From NCBI GenBank assembly GCA_937959265.1, contig CALGMA010000037.1, forward strand, positions 24,293 through 88,292: a DNA stretch of 64,000 nt, written 5' to 3'. Position 1 is the first letter of the stretch. Every line of letters begins with the position of its first letter. Position numbers and translations under genes: made by a program. Positions 8,453 through 16,544 of this stretch are shown here, in pieces. A model generated the notes under the pieces. That model was not told the origin of the DNA, ran no database searches, and worked only from the letters and a program-made list of their open reading frames with translations. This DNA is from an uncultured Anaerolineae bacterium. Its GTDB lineage: Bacteria; Chloroflexota; Anaerolineae; J036; Brachytrichaceae.

Positions 8453-9274
8453 TTAACCACGAAGCCCACGAAGTTGACGAAGGCTGTCGAGGAGCACTTC
8501 GCGTTGCTTGGTGACCTTCAGGGATAGATATCCCAGCTTCGCACTGATCGCGTCGGCTGTGTCTTTCGTCGGTTGGATCAAATGGCCAGCGTCTTGTTCC
8601 TTCGGCCAGCGAAAGGCCGGACCGAACAAACATACCGACGCCACAATACGCCCCGCATCGTCATAGATCGGCGCAGCCACGCCGACGATATCCGGATCGA
8701 ACTCGCCGTCGGTCCAAGCGTAGCCTTTGCGTCGAATGGCGCGCAGCGCGCGGCGGAGCGCCGCCGGCGATGCAAGCGTCGTCGGGGTAAAGCGCTGCAA
8801 CGGGTGCTGTAGATAACGTTCGATCTGAGCCGGGCTACGATGGGCCAGGTAGAGTTTGCCGTCGGAACATGCATGCAGTGGTAAGCGCTGCCCCACCCAA
8901 CTGCGCACCTGCAGCGCGCGTGCCGCGTCAATTTGGTCCACATAGTGGGCATAGTCGCCATCCGGCACACAGAGCGTGAGCGTCTCGCCGGTAGCTTCGG
9001 CCAGTCCTTGCAAAAACGGGCGGGCCACGGCAACCAGGCTCCGCGCATAAGGCGCGTGCGAAACGAGGGAGATCAACGCCTGGCCGATCCGAAAACCGTC
9101 GCGATCGCCATTGCGCTCTACCGCGCCCACCGCCTCCAGCGTCGAGAGCATTCGCGAGACGGTACTCTTGGGCAGCGCGACACGCGCGACAATCTCGGAC
9201 AGACCGGCACCCTCATCGCACGAGAGCGCCATCAGAATGTCGAACGCGCGTCGGACGGATTGAATTTCGGACAT
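8453..9274 (-). CDS. IclR-family transcriptional regulator
   Basis: DNA-binding regulator of the one-carbon operon. The 273-residue protein has an N-terminal winged helix (residues 5-65, including LPKSTVSRMLSTLEAVGAVER) and a C-terminal ligand-binding IclR domain (LHACSDGKLYLA, GYAWTDGEFDPDIVGVAAPIYDDAGRIVASV). It is the first gene of the operon and has its own promoter with two palindromes just downstream of the -10 element, consistent with autoregulation. The ligand is probably the amine substrate or a product of its demethylation (inference). Its last residues are encoded by a 9-bp repeat. Confidence 0.93.
   Translation of the reverse strand: MSEIQSVRRAFDILMALSCDEGAGLSEIVARVALPKSTVSRMLSTLEAVGAVERNGDRDGFRIGQALISLVSHAPYARSLVAVARPFLQGLAEATGETLTLCVPDGDYAHYVDQIDAARALQVRSWVGQRLPLHACSDGKLYLAHRSPAQIERYLQHPLQRFTPTTLASPAALRRALRAIRRKGYAWTDGEFDPDIVGVAAPIYDDAGRIVASVCLFGPAFRWPKEQDAGHLIQPTKDTADAISAKLGYLSLKVTKQREVLLDSLRQLRGLRG
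8456..8482 (+). repeat. 9-bp tandem repeat at the 3' end of iclR
   Basis: Three units, ACCACGAAG, CCCACGAAG, TTGACGAAG (coding-strand core CTTCGT). They span the iclR stop codon and contribute the last residues of the protein. Confidence 0.6.
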
Positions 9275-9291
9275 ACCTGAGTCTCACGATA

Positions 9292-9304
9292 CGGAACGAT
9301 TCCG
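9292..9304. promoter_or_regulatory. Palindromic operator candidate for IclR
   Basis: Perfect palindrome CGGAA-CGA-TTCCG, 18 bp upstream of the iclR ATG and downstream of its -10 element. IclR-family sites are typically short GGAA/TTCC palindromes. Confidence 0.55.
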
Positions 9305-9308
9305 CATT

Positions 9309-9318
9309 GTGGAACCAC
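9309..9318. promoter_or_regulatory. Second palindromic operator candidate
   Basis: GTGG-AA-CCAC lies directly next to the -10 hexamer of the iclR promoter, where a bound repressor would block initiation. Its centre is about 15 bp from the centre of the other palindrome. Confidence 0.45.
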
Positions 9319-9347
9319 ATTAAAACGCAAAACTTAAACGACGTCAA
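9319..9347 (-). promoter_or_regulatory. Sigma70-type promoter of the iclR/mttB operon
   Basis: On the minus strand: -35 TTGACG (9342-9347), 17-bp spacer, -10 TTTAAT (9319-9324). The predicted start of transcription falls inside the operator palindromes. Confidence 0.65.
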
Positions 9348-9400
9348 ATCCAACCATCAATCATGATGGCTGGGCCACGGATATGGTAGGCTTGGCTGCG

Positions 9401-10582
9401 ATGCGAAAGCGAACGCGCCTGGTATGCGCCGGCTGGATCGCCGGTGCGTTTATCCTCGGCGCTTGTGCACAGCCCTCGTCCGAACTGCCCACCGCAACGC
9501 CCGGCGACATCCCGGTGACCGTTTACGCCACATCGCGCCCGGCTGCCGGCGTTCCTCCGACGGCTTCGCCCACTTCCTTACCGTCTGCACAAATCACGCA
9601 GGCGCCGCCTGCCATGCCGACGCCCGCGCCCACCGAGACGCCCTACCCTCTGCCGGAAATTTCGCTATCCGGCGAGGGTATCAACGTGGTAGACTACGGC
9701 AACGACAACCTTAAAGCGCTAGAGCCGCTTGGCTTTGGATGGGTTCAAGTCTTCAACCCGCCGGATCACCCGATCCCCAACTACAAGGTGCTATACCGCG
9801 TCTCATTGGGCGAAGCCATCAGCGGCGAGACGGCAGCGGTCAACGCCTGGGCCAACCGGCTGGAGAGCCTGGCCCGCGAACGGCGCGGCGTGATCAACGC
9901 TTATTCGATCGGCAACGAGGTCAACCTATCCCGCGAGTGGGGCGGTCGTCCGCCAGATCCATCCCTCTACGCCCGGCTGCTTGCCATTGCCTATGCGCGC
10001 ATCAAGACCGCCGACCCAGACGCATTGGTGATCTCGGCCGGCATCGCACCCACAGGTGGCGACGGGGACGGTGCCATGGACGATTTGGCATACGCCCGCG
10101 CTTTGTTCGAGGCCGGCATCGCCAGCTATATGGACGGCTACGGATTCCATCCCTACGGCTTCGCTTACGAGCCGGAGCACGACCCCGACGATCCACAGGC
10201 ACGCGGCTTGCTCTTCCGCCGCGCCGAGGCGCACCGCCGGCTGATGGAAGAATACGGCGCAGGCGACAAGCCGATGTGGGCAACCGAGTTCGGCTGGCTC
10301 ATGGACCCGCGCGAGGAAGGGTTGACCTGTGCATGGCCGGAACTGGATTGGCAGCGGGTCTCGCGCAAACGTCAGGCGGAATACGTCGTGCGCGCCTTTG
10401 ATTTCGCTCAAAAGCACTGGCCATGGATGGGTCCGATGTTTCTATGGAACTACGATTTCAGCCGCTCGGCGCAGTACCCCGACCCGTGCGAGCAGATGAA
10501 GTTCTTCTCGCTGCTCGATGCGCAGGGGAACGAGCGACTGGTGATGCAGGCGCTGCGCGCGGCGACGCGCAGGGAGCGATGA
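9401..10582 (+). CDS. Lipoprotein with a clan GH-A-like glycosidase domain
   Basis: A 393-residue exported lipoprotein: basic N-terminus, hydrophobic stretch and lipobox ILGAC (C22), then a Thr/Pro-rich linker (25-85) and a TIM-barrel domain. Two glutamates sit in clan GH-A contexts: E173 in IGNEVN (acid/base position) and E296 in WATEFGW (nucleophile position). I use the ATG at 9401 rather than 9383 because it gives a normal signal peptide. The substrate is unknown. It is divergent from the iclR operon and ends four bases before the SRAP gene, suggesting a two-gene transcript. Confidence 0.75.
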   Translation: MRKRTRLVCAGWIAGAFILGACAQPSSELPTATPGDIPVTVYATSRPAAGVPPTASPTSLPSAQITQAPPAMPTPAPTETPYPLPEISLSGEGINVVDYGNDNLKALEPLGFGWVQVFNPPDHPIPNYKVLYRVSLGEAISGETAAVNAWANRLESLARERRGVINAYSIGNEVNLSREWGGRPPDPSLYARLLAIAYARIKTADPDALVISAGIAPTGGDGDGAMDDLAYARALFEAGIASYMDGYGFHPYGFAYEPEHDPDDPQARGLLFRRAEAHRRLMEEYGAGDKPMWATEFGWLMDPREEGLTCAWPELDWQRVSRKRQAEYVVRAFDFAQKHWPWMGPMFLWNYDFSRSAQYPDPCEQMKFFSLLDAQGNERLVMQALRAATRRER

Positions 10583-10585
10583 GCG

Positions 10586-11257
10586 ATGTGCGGCCGTTAC
10601 ACTTTGACCACTGCCCCTGAACAGCTCATGGCGCGGTTCAACTTGACCGGCGCGGATTTCGTCGCCAGGCCGCGCTACAACATCGCGCCGACGCAGACTG
10701 TTGCCGTCGTATACGATGCGTCACCGCGCACACTATCGGCAGCGCGCTGGGGTTTAATCCCCTCATGGGCAAAAGACCCTGGCATCGGCGCGCGCATGAT
10801 CAACGCACGCGCCGAGACGCTGGCAGAGAAGCCGGCCTTCCGCAATTTGCTCAAAAGGCGGCGCTGTCTGGTGTTGGCCGATAGCTTCTATGAGTGGCGC
10901 AAAAACCCGGACGGCTCGAAGACGCCGATGCGTGTGATGCTCGCATCCGAAGAACCATTCGCGCTGGCCGGGCTGTGGGATGCCTGGAAGACACCAGAGG
11001 GCGAGTGGCTGAGCACCTGCACGATCGTTACCACAGAACCGAACGTCCTGGTTGCGCCGCTACACGATCGCATGGCGGCTATTCTGCTGCCGGAGCACGA
11101 GGCGGACTGGCTCAGCCACGACCACGACGATACAATCTTCCTGCAGTCATTGCTTCAACCCTTCCCGGCAGAGCGCATGAAGTCCTATCCCGTTTCATCG
11201 CGGGTGAACAATGTCAAGAACGACGACCCCGCGCTGATCGAACCGGCAGCAGCGTGA
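10586..11257 (+). CDS. SRAP-domain protein (YedK/HMCES-like abasic-site DNA-protein crosslinker)
   Basis: Forms a protective covalent crosslink to abasic sites in single-stranded DNA and can reverse it. At 223 residues it has the family signature: Met1 followed by catalytic Cys2 (MCGRYTL), N73 (MINARAET), E103 (ADSFYEW) and H160 (APLHDRM). These positions are nearly identical to those of E. coli YedK. It is tightly linked to the upstream lipoprotein gene but functionally unrelated as far as can be seen. Confidence 0.93.
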   Translation: MCGRYTLTTAPEQLMARFNLTGADFVARPRYNIAPTQTVAVVYDASPRTLSAARWGLIPSWAKDPGIGARMINARAETLAEKPAFRNLLKRRRCLVLADSFYEWRKNPDGSKTPMRVMLASEEPFALAGLWDAWKTPEGEWLSTCTIVTTEPNVLVAPLHDRMAAILLPEHEADWLSHDHDDTIFLQSLLQPFPAERMKSYPVSSRVNNVKNDDPALIEPAAA

Positions 11258-11264
11258 CCGCCAA

Positions 11265-11753
11265 TCACTTCGCCTCGACCAGCGCCAGCATGCGATATGG
11301 CTCTGCTGCACCAAAGTCAATGTGCACGCGCAGGCGCCACACACCCGGCCTAGGGAAGAACGCACCGGAGACGACGTATGCGCCGTTGCGCTGCGGCACC
11401 ATCGGATAGTCGCGACCCTCAACTTGCGTCGGCTCCGCGACGCTTAGCGTCGGCGTGATCGTCATCAAGCGCCCCGCCTTACGATCGAGCACCACTAGCG
11501 TCACAGTTGCCGGCGCGCCGGCGCGCGGCAGATACGGCTCGAGCTTGATGCTCAGCACGGCTGGCTCAATGATCTGAGTGCCCACCCCATCCGCACCCAA
11601 CGGCACAGCGATGCTGTCCAGAGGAACCTGCAACTCGACAGCGCGCGCGACATCTCGTTGCATCTGCAGGCGGGCAAGCGCGATGCCCGCGACGAGTAGA
11701 AGCGATGCCGCAATCAGTGCGACGATCACCCAGCGCAGGGCGATTCTGGCCAC
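11265..11753 (-). CDS. Membrane-anchored YtkA/FixH-like protein of the oxidase operon
   Basis: A 162-residue protein with one N-terminal membrane helix (8-27) and an extracytoplasmic beta-sandwich (about 65-160; PRPGVWRLRVHIDFGAAEPYR). The fold pattern resembles YtkA-like/FixH proteins, which often accompany cytochrome oxidases and may help copper delivery or assembly. No copper-binding His/Met cluster is obvious. It is the last gene of the oxidase operon, six bases after ctaE, and meets the SRAP gene tail-to-tail. Confidence 0.6.
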   Translation of the reverse strand: MARIALRWVIVALIAASLLLVAGIALARLQMQRDVARAVELQVPLDSIAVPLGADGVGTQIIEPAVLSIKLEPYLPRAGAPATVTLVVLDRKAGRLMTITPTLSVAEPTQVEGRDYPMVPQRNGAYVVSGAFFPRPGVWRLRVHIDFGAAEPYRMLALVEAK

Positions 11754-11759
11754 GTCATT

Positions 11760-12374
11760 TCACCCGATCAGATACAGCACCGCGAACACGACCAGCCACA
11801 CGCCAGTGATGAAATACCAATACATCGCCGTCGCCTGCACCAGTAAGCGGCGTTTGCTCGAAAAGTGGCCAAGCAGCGCGCGCACCAACACGACGCCCAT
11901 CAAGACCACACCCACGAATACGCGTATGACATGGAAGAGGAGTAGGAAGGTGAATGTCGAGCCGTAGGCGCTGCCCTGGGCCAGCATGGCCAGATCGGTA
12001 AACTCCGCCGCCTGCACCGCCATGAAGAGCACGCCCAATGCGCCGGCCGATGCGATTCCCCTCACCAGTCCCTGGCGATCATTGTGGGCCAGAGCGCGAT
12101 TGGCAAAGCAGACGGCAACCGTGCTGAGCAATGCAACGACAGTATTGAAGACGGCCGGCGCGATCGGCGGCGGCACGACGCCGGCCGGCGGCCATACATC
12201 GCTCGTGTTGCGCGTAAAAAACCAGGCCAGAAACAGGCCTAGGAAGAACGTGGATTCGGAGACGATGAAGAAACCGACACCCAACAGGCCAACGTTCTTC
12301 TGCCGAACCGGTGCGCCATCCGTAGCGCGGCTCGCCGGATGCACGCCGCGATCACGCAAAGTCACCTGCGCCAT
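11760..12374 (-). CDS. ctaE: Cytochrome c oxidase subunit III
   Basis: Integral membrane subunit of the caa3/aa3 oxidase. The 204-residue form has five predicted helices (GVGFFIVSESTFFLGLFLAW at the first, FTFLLLFHVIRVFVGVVL and ITGVWLVVFAVLYLIG at the end), the short bacterial version rather than the seven-helix one. I chose the ATG at 12374 because a strong GAGGTGG Shine-Dalgarno lies six bases upstream; a GTG at 12395 overlapping the previous stop is the alternative. Confidence 0.9.
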   Translation of the reverse strand: MAQVTLRDRGVHPASRATDGAPVRQKNVGLLGVGFFIVSESTFFLGLFLAWFFTRNTSDVWPPAGVVPPPIAPAVFNTVVALLSTVAVCFANRALAHNDRQGLVRGIASAGALGVLFMAVQAAEFTDLAMLAQGSAYGSTFTFLLLFHVIRVFVGVVLMGVVLVRALLGHFSSKRRLLVQATAMYWYFITGVWLVVFAVLYLIG

Positions 12375-12391
12375 CGGATCCACCTCGTCTA

Positions 12392-12700
12392 TCACTCGTG
12401 ATCCGAGGTCACCGAGCTGGCGTTGACGATTTCATCGTAGAGCCAGGTGCCCAACCCGACGAGGACGCCAACGACGCCCAGGATGAGCATCACCGGGTGC
12501 AGCACAACGCCAAAAGCTGCCAGTGTCATGCCCGCTCCAAGGATGATGGGAGACAGGCTGGGTGCCGGCATATGCGGCTCATGCACCTCGGCATGATCAT
12601 GGCCGGCGGTGCCTGCAGCAGGCTCAAGATATCCCTTCGCATCGCCAGTCGAGACAGCAACGGTAGGGGACGTGTTCCGAGTCGTTTCTTGCATGGTCAT
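12392..12700 (-). CDS. Small membrane protein of the oxidase operon (possible subunit IV)
   Basis: A 102-residue protein with a His/Ala-rich N-terminus (GHDHAEVHEPHMPAP) and two closely spaced hydrophobic segments (about 52-68 and 71-88) ending in LGTWLYDE. Its position between ctaE and ctaAB and its size fit a non-catalytic oxidase subunit of the subunit-IV kind, but I see no diagnostic motif, so this is a contextual call. Confidence 0.55.
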   Translation of the reverse strand: MTMQETTRNTSPTVAVSTGDAKGYLEPAAGTAGHDHAEVHEPHMPAPSLSPIILGAGMTLAAFGVVLHPVMLILGVVGVLVGLGTWLYDEIVNASSVTSDHE

Positions 12701-12727
12701 CTTGGTCTTGTGATGTCGAGAGGATCG

Positions 12728-12844
12728 TCACTTCACGCTGTAGATGCTCACCCAGAGCAGGCCGAGTGTAATGCCGATCGCCAACAGCCCAAAGCTGATC
12801 AGGGTCATCACGATCGCTTGTCGTTTTGCGCGCTTTGGAATCAT
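12728..12844 (-). CDS. 38-residue single-helix membrane peptide in the oxidase operon
   Basis: A short open frame, ATG at 12844 to TGA at 12728, encodes a peptide with a basic N-terminus (MIPKRAKRQ), one strong hydrophobic helix (residues 10-34) and a short tail ending in YSVK. It fills the gap between ctaAB and the 102-residue protein. Very small one-helix subunits are known in aa3/caa3 oxidases (for example subunit IIa-like peptides), so it may be an accessory subunit. No homologue was recognised. Confidence 0.5.
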   Translation of the reverse strand: MIPKRAKRQAIVMTLISFGLLAIGITLGLLWVSIYSVK

Positions 12845-12890
12845 CGTTTGGTTGCTGGTTGGTGTTCGCGAGTCGCTGGAAGCCGGTTGG

Positions 12891-14717
12891 TCAAAAGGCG
12901 ACGCGATCTATCATCATCATCGCGAACAGGGCAAACAGATAGAGCAACGAGTACGCATATAGCCTGAGGGCGGCACGAGGCGTATGGTCATGATTCACAC
13001 GCCAGGCCAACCACAAAAACCATGCCCCCAATGCTATCGCACCTAACAGGTAGACGCCACCCATCGCCCGAACCGGTGCCAACATCAACGTCAGCGCGAC
13101 CATGCCGAACGCGTAGACAAGGATCTGGCGTGCGGTCTCGCCTTCACCGGCCACCACCGGCAACATCGGCACACCCGCTGCGGCATAGTCCTTGCGTTTG
13201 AGCAACGCCAGCGCCCAGAAGTGCGGGGGCGTCCAGTAGAACACGATGGCGAAGAGCACGAAAGCGGCCAACGAAAGCCGGCCACTGGCCGCCGCCCAGC
13301 CGATCATCGGTGGGATCGCCCCGGCTCCGCCACCAATCACGATGTTCTGCCATGTGCTGCGCTTCAGCCAGCGCGTGTAGATCACCGTGTAGTAGAAGAA
13401 GCCGATCACAGCCAGGAGCGCTGCCAGCCAGTTGACGAACAGGATGAAGATCACGAACGACAGACCGGCCAGCACGACACCGAATTTGAAAGCGCGGCGC
13501 GGCGGAACCCGGCCACTGGGCACGGGCCGCTTGCTCGTACGTCCCATAACCTGGTCAATGTCGCTGTCGTAGGCCATGTTCACCGCATTCGCTCCGCCGG
13601 CCATCAGATAGCCACCGATCAGCGTCCATGCGACGAGATACCATGGCGGCGCACCGGCAGGGGTGATGAACATGGCTGCCAGCGTGGTAAATAGCAGCAG
13701 TGAGATGACGCGCGGTTTGGTCAGCGCCACGTAATCGTTGATCGTTTGACGCCATGCCGGCAGAGGCTTCTTCGCCGTTTCCACAATCGTGACCGGCAGA
13801 CGCTCGATCAGCATAGCCAGCGCAACTGCGCTTACCCACAACACAGCCGCCACCGCGTTGTGCAAGGTGGCCAGGATAGCCGGGCGGGTCAGTGCCACCA
13901 TCAGCCAGCCCAGCACACCCACGGCTAGGAACGCAGCGATGAATACCCAACTCACGATCCGAAAGTGCGCATCCAAGCCGGCGCGCGCTTCCCGGCGCAG
14001 CAAGCGGCTCACCAATGAGAGCACAAGGAGCGCGAGCCCGAACACTGATGCACGATGCAGCCACTGCAGGAGCACCAGCGCCCCGCCATTCGGCAACCAG
14101 CCGCCATTGCAAATCGGGAAGGTTTGGCCGCACGCCATCGCCGCGCCGCTGCCGGAGACCAGCGCACCCGTCGTCAACGTGACGAACGTCGCGCCGACCA
14201 GCACGTGGATCGAGCGGCGGAAGCGCTGCAGCGGCGGGGTCGCCTCCGCCGGATCAGGCGCAGCCTTCGGATAGCGCACCTCTACATACATTCCAGCGAT
14301 GCAACCAAGCGTGACCAGTTCAGCGATCAGGTGCAACGCCGAGATCAGCGGTTGCCGTGTCGGCCAGGGCTGCAGCACAACTAGCGCACCCAGCACAATC
14401 TGAATGCCTACCAGGACGAGCGATGCCAGGCTGAGTGCGAGCAACGCATGATCCAGATGACGTCGCCGGCGCAGACACACAGTAGCAATAGCGAGCAACG
14501 CAGCAGCGGTCAGCGCAGCCAATGCGCGATAGGCGACTTCGGCAAGCGCCCTTGCATCATCCAGAGGTAGCACTGCGTCGAAGCACAATGGCCAGTCGAG
14601 GCAGCATGGCCCATCACCCGAGATGCGCACCACGTTGCCCACCACCACCAACAGCGCCGTAACGATCAGCGCGGCCAGCGTCAGACGGCGCAACATCCTG
14701 GTTTCATCCGCCCACAT
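12891..14717 (-). CDS. ctaAB: Fused heme A synthase / heme O synthase
   Basis: One polypeptide of about 608 residues makes heme A for the oxidase. The N-terminal half (1-310) is CtaA/COX15-like, with paired four-helix bundles, conserved histidines (SALHLIAE, LHRASVF, TLHNAVAA) and the cysteine pair in CGQTFPICNGGW. The C-terminal half (about 325-608) is the UbiA-type farnesyltransferase CtaB/COX10, with NMAYDSDIDQVMGRTSKRP and the second Asp-rich region near YWTPPHFWALALL. The fusion is known in Chloroflexota. Start set at ATG 14717; an internal ATG at 14696 directly before the first helix is also possible. Confidence 0.92.
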   Translation of the reverse strand: MWADETRMLRRLTLAALIVTALLVVVGNVVRISGDGPCCLDWPLCFDAVLPLDDARALAEVAYRALAALTAAALLAIATVCLRRRRHLDHALLALSLASLVLVGIQIVLGALVVLQPWPTRQPLISALHLIAELVTLGCIAGMYVEVRYPKAAPDPAEATPPLQRFRRSIHVLVGATFVTLTTGALVSGSGAAMACGQTFPICNGGWLPNGGALVLLQWLHRASVFGLALLVLSLVSRLLRREARAGLDAHFRIVSWVFIAAFLAVGVLGWLMVALTRPAILATLHNAVAAVLWVSAVALAMLIERLPVTIVETAKKPLPAWRQTINDYVALTKPRVISLLLFTTLAAMFITPAGAPPWYLVAWTLIGGYLMAGGANAVNMAYDSDIDQVMGRTSKRPVPSGRVPPRRAFKFGVVLAGLSFVIFILFVNWLAALLAVIGFFYYTVIYTRWLKRSTWQNIVIGGGAGAIPPMIGWAAASGRLSLAAFVLFAIVFYWTPPHFWALALLKRKDYAAAGVPMLPVVAGEGETARQILVYAFGMVALTLMLAPVRAMGGVYLLGAIALGAWFLWLAWRVNHDHTPRAALRLYAYSLLYLFALFAMMMIDRVAF

Positions 14718-14817
14718 ACGATCACCCAAAGCGCGCTGCGCTCACGTGCGACCTTGCGATCAACTGCCATAGCCGGCGCTCAGCGTGTGTATGAGGACTC
14801 ACCTCACGAGACGCTAT

Positions 14818-14850
14818 CGGGCAGGCGACAGCAGTGCATTCACCTGCCCG
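14818..14850 (-). other. Intercistronic stem-loop between ctaD and ctaAB
   Basis: Arms CGGGCAGGCGA (14818-14828) and TCACCTGCCCG (14840-14850) pair over 11 positions with one mismatch on the plus strand (a wobble pair in the minus-strand RNA); loop 11 bases. No T-tract follows, so it is more likely an mRNA-stability or processing element that lets ctaD outlast the distal genes than a full terminator. The rest of the 155-bp gap shows no gene. Confidence 0.4.
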
Positions 14851-14872
14851 GCGGATCATTTCAGACACGCAC

Positions 14873-16492
14873 TCAGACATGAGGTGTGCGCATCCGCGCG
14901 TCGAACAGCGGGCGATCGCTCTCCACAGTCGGAATCTCGAGGAAGTTATATTCCGGCGGCGGAGATGCCACACTCCACTCCAACGTGTTGCCTTCCCAGG
15001 GATCATCACCGGCGGGCGCGCCCTGGCGCAGCTTGATGACATTGACAATGAAGACCAGCACCGAGAACGCCAGGACGAATGCCCCAATCGTGGCGATCAG
15101 GTTGCCCGCCTCCCAACCGCGGCCAGGGTCGTAGGTGGCGATGCGCCGCGGCATCCCTTGAAGGCCCAGGAAATGCATAGGGAAGAAGGTAACATTGAAG
15201 CCGATCAGCATGAGCCAGAAATGCAACTTGCCCAGCTTCTCGTCGAACATGCGGCCGGTGATCTTCGGCCCCCAATAATACAAGGCGGCGAAGATGCCGA
15301 ACACGCTGCCGCCAAACAAGACGTAGTGAAAGTGCGCGACGACGAAGTACGAGTTGTGCACATACTGGTTGAGTGGGATCGCGGCTTGCATCACCCCGCT
15401 GATGCCACCGATTACGAACGTTGCCAAGAAGCCGATGCACATCAGCAATGGCGTTTTGAGGTTCAATGAGCCGCCCCACAGCGTCGCAATCCAGTTGAAC
15501 ACTTTCACGCCGGTCGGCACGGCGATCACCATCGTCGTGAACATGAAGAAACGCTCAATGGTCGGATCCACGCCGCTGACGAACATGTGATGCACCCACG
15601 TCGTGAAGCCTAGCAAGCCGATGAGGACGGTGCTGATCACGACTGCACGCAGACCAAAGAGCGGCCTGCGCGAGAACACGGGGATGATCTCGGAGATGAT
15701 GCCCATTGCCGGCAGAATCATGATGTAGACGGCAGGATGCGAGTAGAACCAGAACATGTGCTGCCACAACTGCACCCGGTTGGTGGTGAAGAACTGCGTG
15801 TTGAAGTTGCGGTCGGCCACCAGCATGATCAGCGCGGCGGTGAGCACCGGCGTGGCCAGCAACACCATGCCGGCAGTAGTTGCCATCGCCCACACGAACA
15901 TCGGGATGCGCCAGGCGGTCATGCCGGGCGCGCGCATGCTGTAGACGGTGACCAGGAAGTTCACCGCGCCCAGCGTCGAGCCAATGCCGAGCAGGATCAC
16001 GCCGATCAACCAGATGTCCATGCCGATCGTCGGTGAGAACGATTTGGTCGAGTAGGGCACGTAGGCTGTCCACGCCGCGTCGGAACGTGCGCCAAAGAGA
16101 AAGCCGATCAGCATCACCAGGCCAGCGCCCAGGGTGATCCAAAAGCTAAACGCGTTCAGGCGTGGGAAGGCGACATCACGCGCGCCGATCATCAACGGCA
16201 CAAAGTAGTTGCCGAACCCGCCCACCAGCATCGGAATGGTGAACAGGAAGATCATCACCGAGCCGTGCATAGTGAAGAGCTGGTTGTAGGTGTTCGGGTC
16301 CACGACCTGCAAGTTGGGCGCAGCCAACTGCAGCCGGATGAGCAGCGCCATCACGCCGGCGGCGATGAAGAACAAGAACGACATCACCATGTACATGACG
16401 CCGATCTTCTTGTGATCAACGGTCGCGAGCCAGCCGAGCACGCCGCTCTTGGCGCGGTCGCGAAGGGGAATCGGAATGCTGATGCTTGCCAT
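14873..16492 (-). CDS. ctaD: Cytochrome c oxidase subunit I, A2-type
   Basis: Catalytic subunit holding heme a, heme a3 and CuB; reduces O2 and pumps protons. About 539 residues with twelve helices. Visible ligands: the heme-a histidine in FTMHGSVMIF and the CuB His and cross-linking Tyr in HPAVYIMILP. The motif YSHPAVY replaces the glutamate of HPEVY, which is the defining feature of A2-type heme-copper oxidases (Thermus/Rhodothermus-like). Start set at ATG 16492; an in-frame TTG at 16501 is possible. There is no fused subunit III. Confidence 0.95.
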   Translation of the reverse strand: MASISIPIPLRDRAKSGVLGWLATVDHKKIGVMYMVMSFLFFIAAGVMALLIRLQLAAPNLQVVDPNTYNQLFTMHGSVMIFLFTIPMLVGGFGNYFVPLMIGARDVAFPRLNAFSFWITLGAGLVMLIGFLFGARSDAAWTAYVPYSTKSFSPTIGMDIWLIGVILLGIGSTLGAVNFLVTVYSMRAPGMTAWRIPMFVWAMATTAGMVLLATPVLTAALIMLVADRNFNTQFFTTNRVQLWQHMFWFYSHPAVYIMILPAMGIISEIIPVFSRRPLFGLRAVVISTVLIGLLGFTTWVHHMFVSGVDPTIERFFMFTTMVIAVPTGVKVFNWIATLWGGSLNLKTPLLMCIGFLATFVIGGISGVMQAAIPLNQYVHNSYFVVAHFHYVLFGGSVFGIFAALYYWGPKITGRMFDEKLGKLHFWLMLIGFNVTFFPMHFLGLQGMPRRIATYDPGRGWEAGNLIATIGAFVLAFSVLVFIVNVIKLRQGAPAGDDPWEGNTLEWSVASPPPEYNFLEIPTVESDRPLFDARMRTPHV

Positions 16493-16544
16493 TGGGTTCA
16501 AACTCGAGAGCAGCCACCAGGGCGAGACGGCCGCTCAACTCAGA

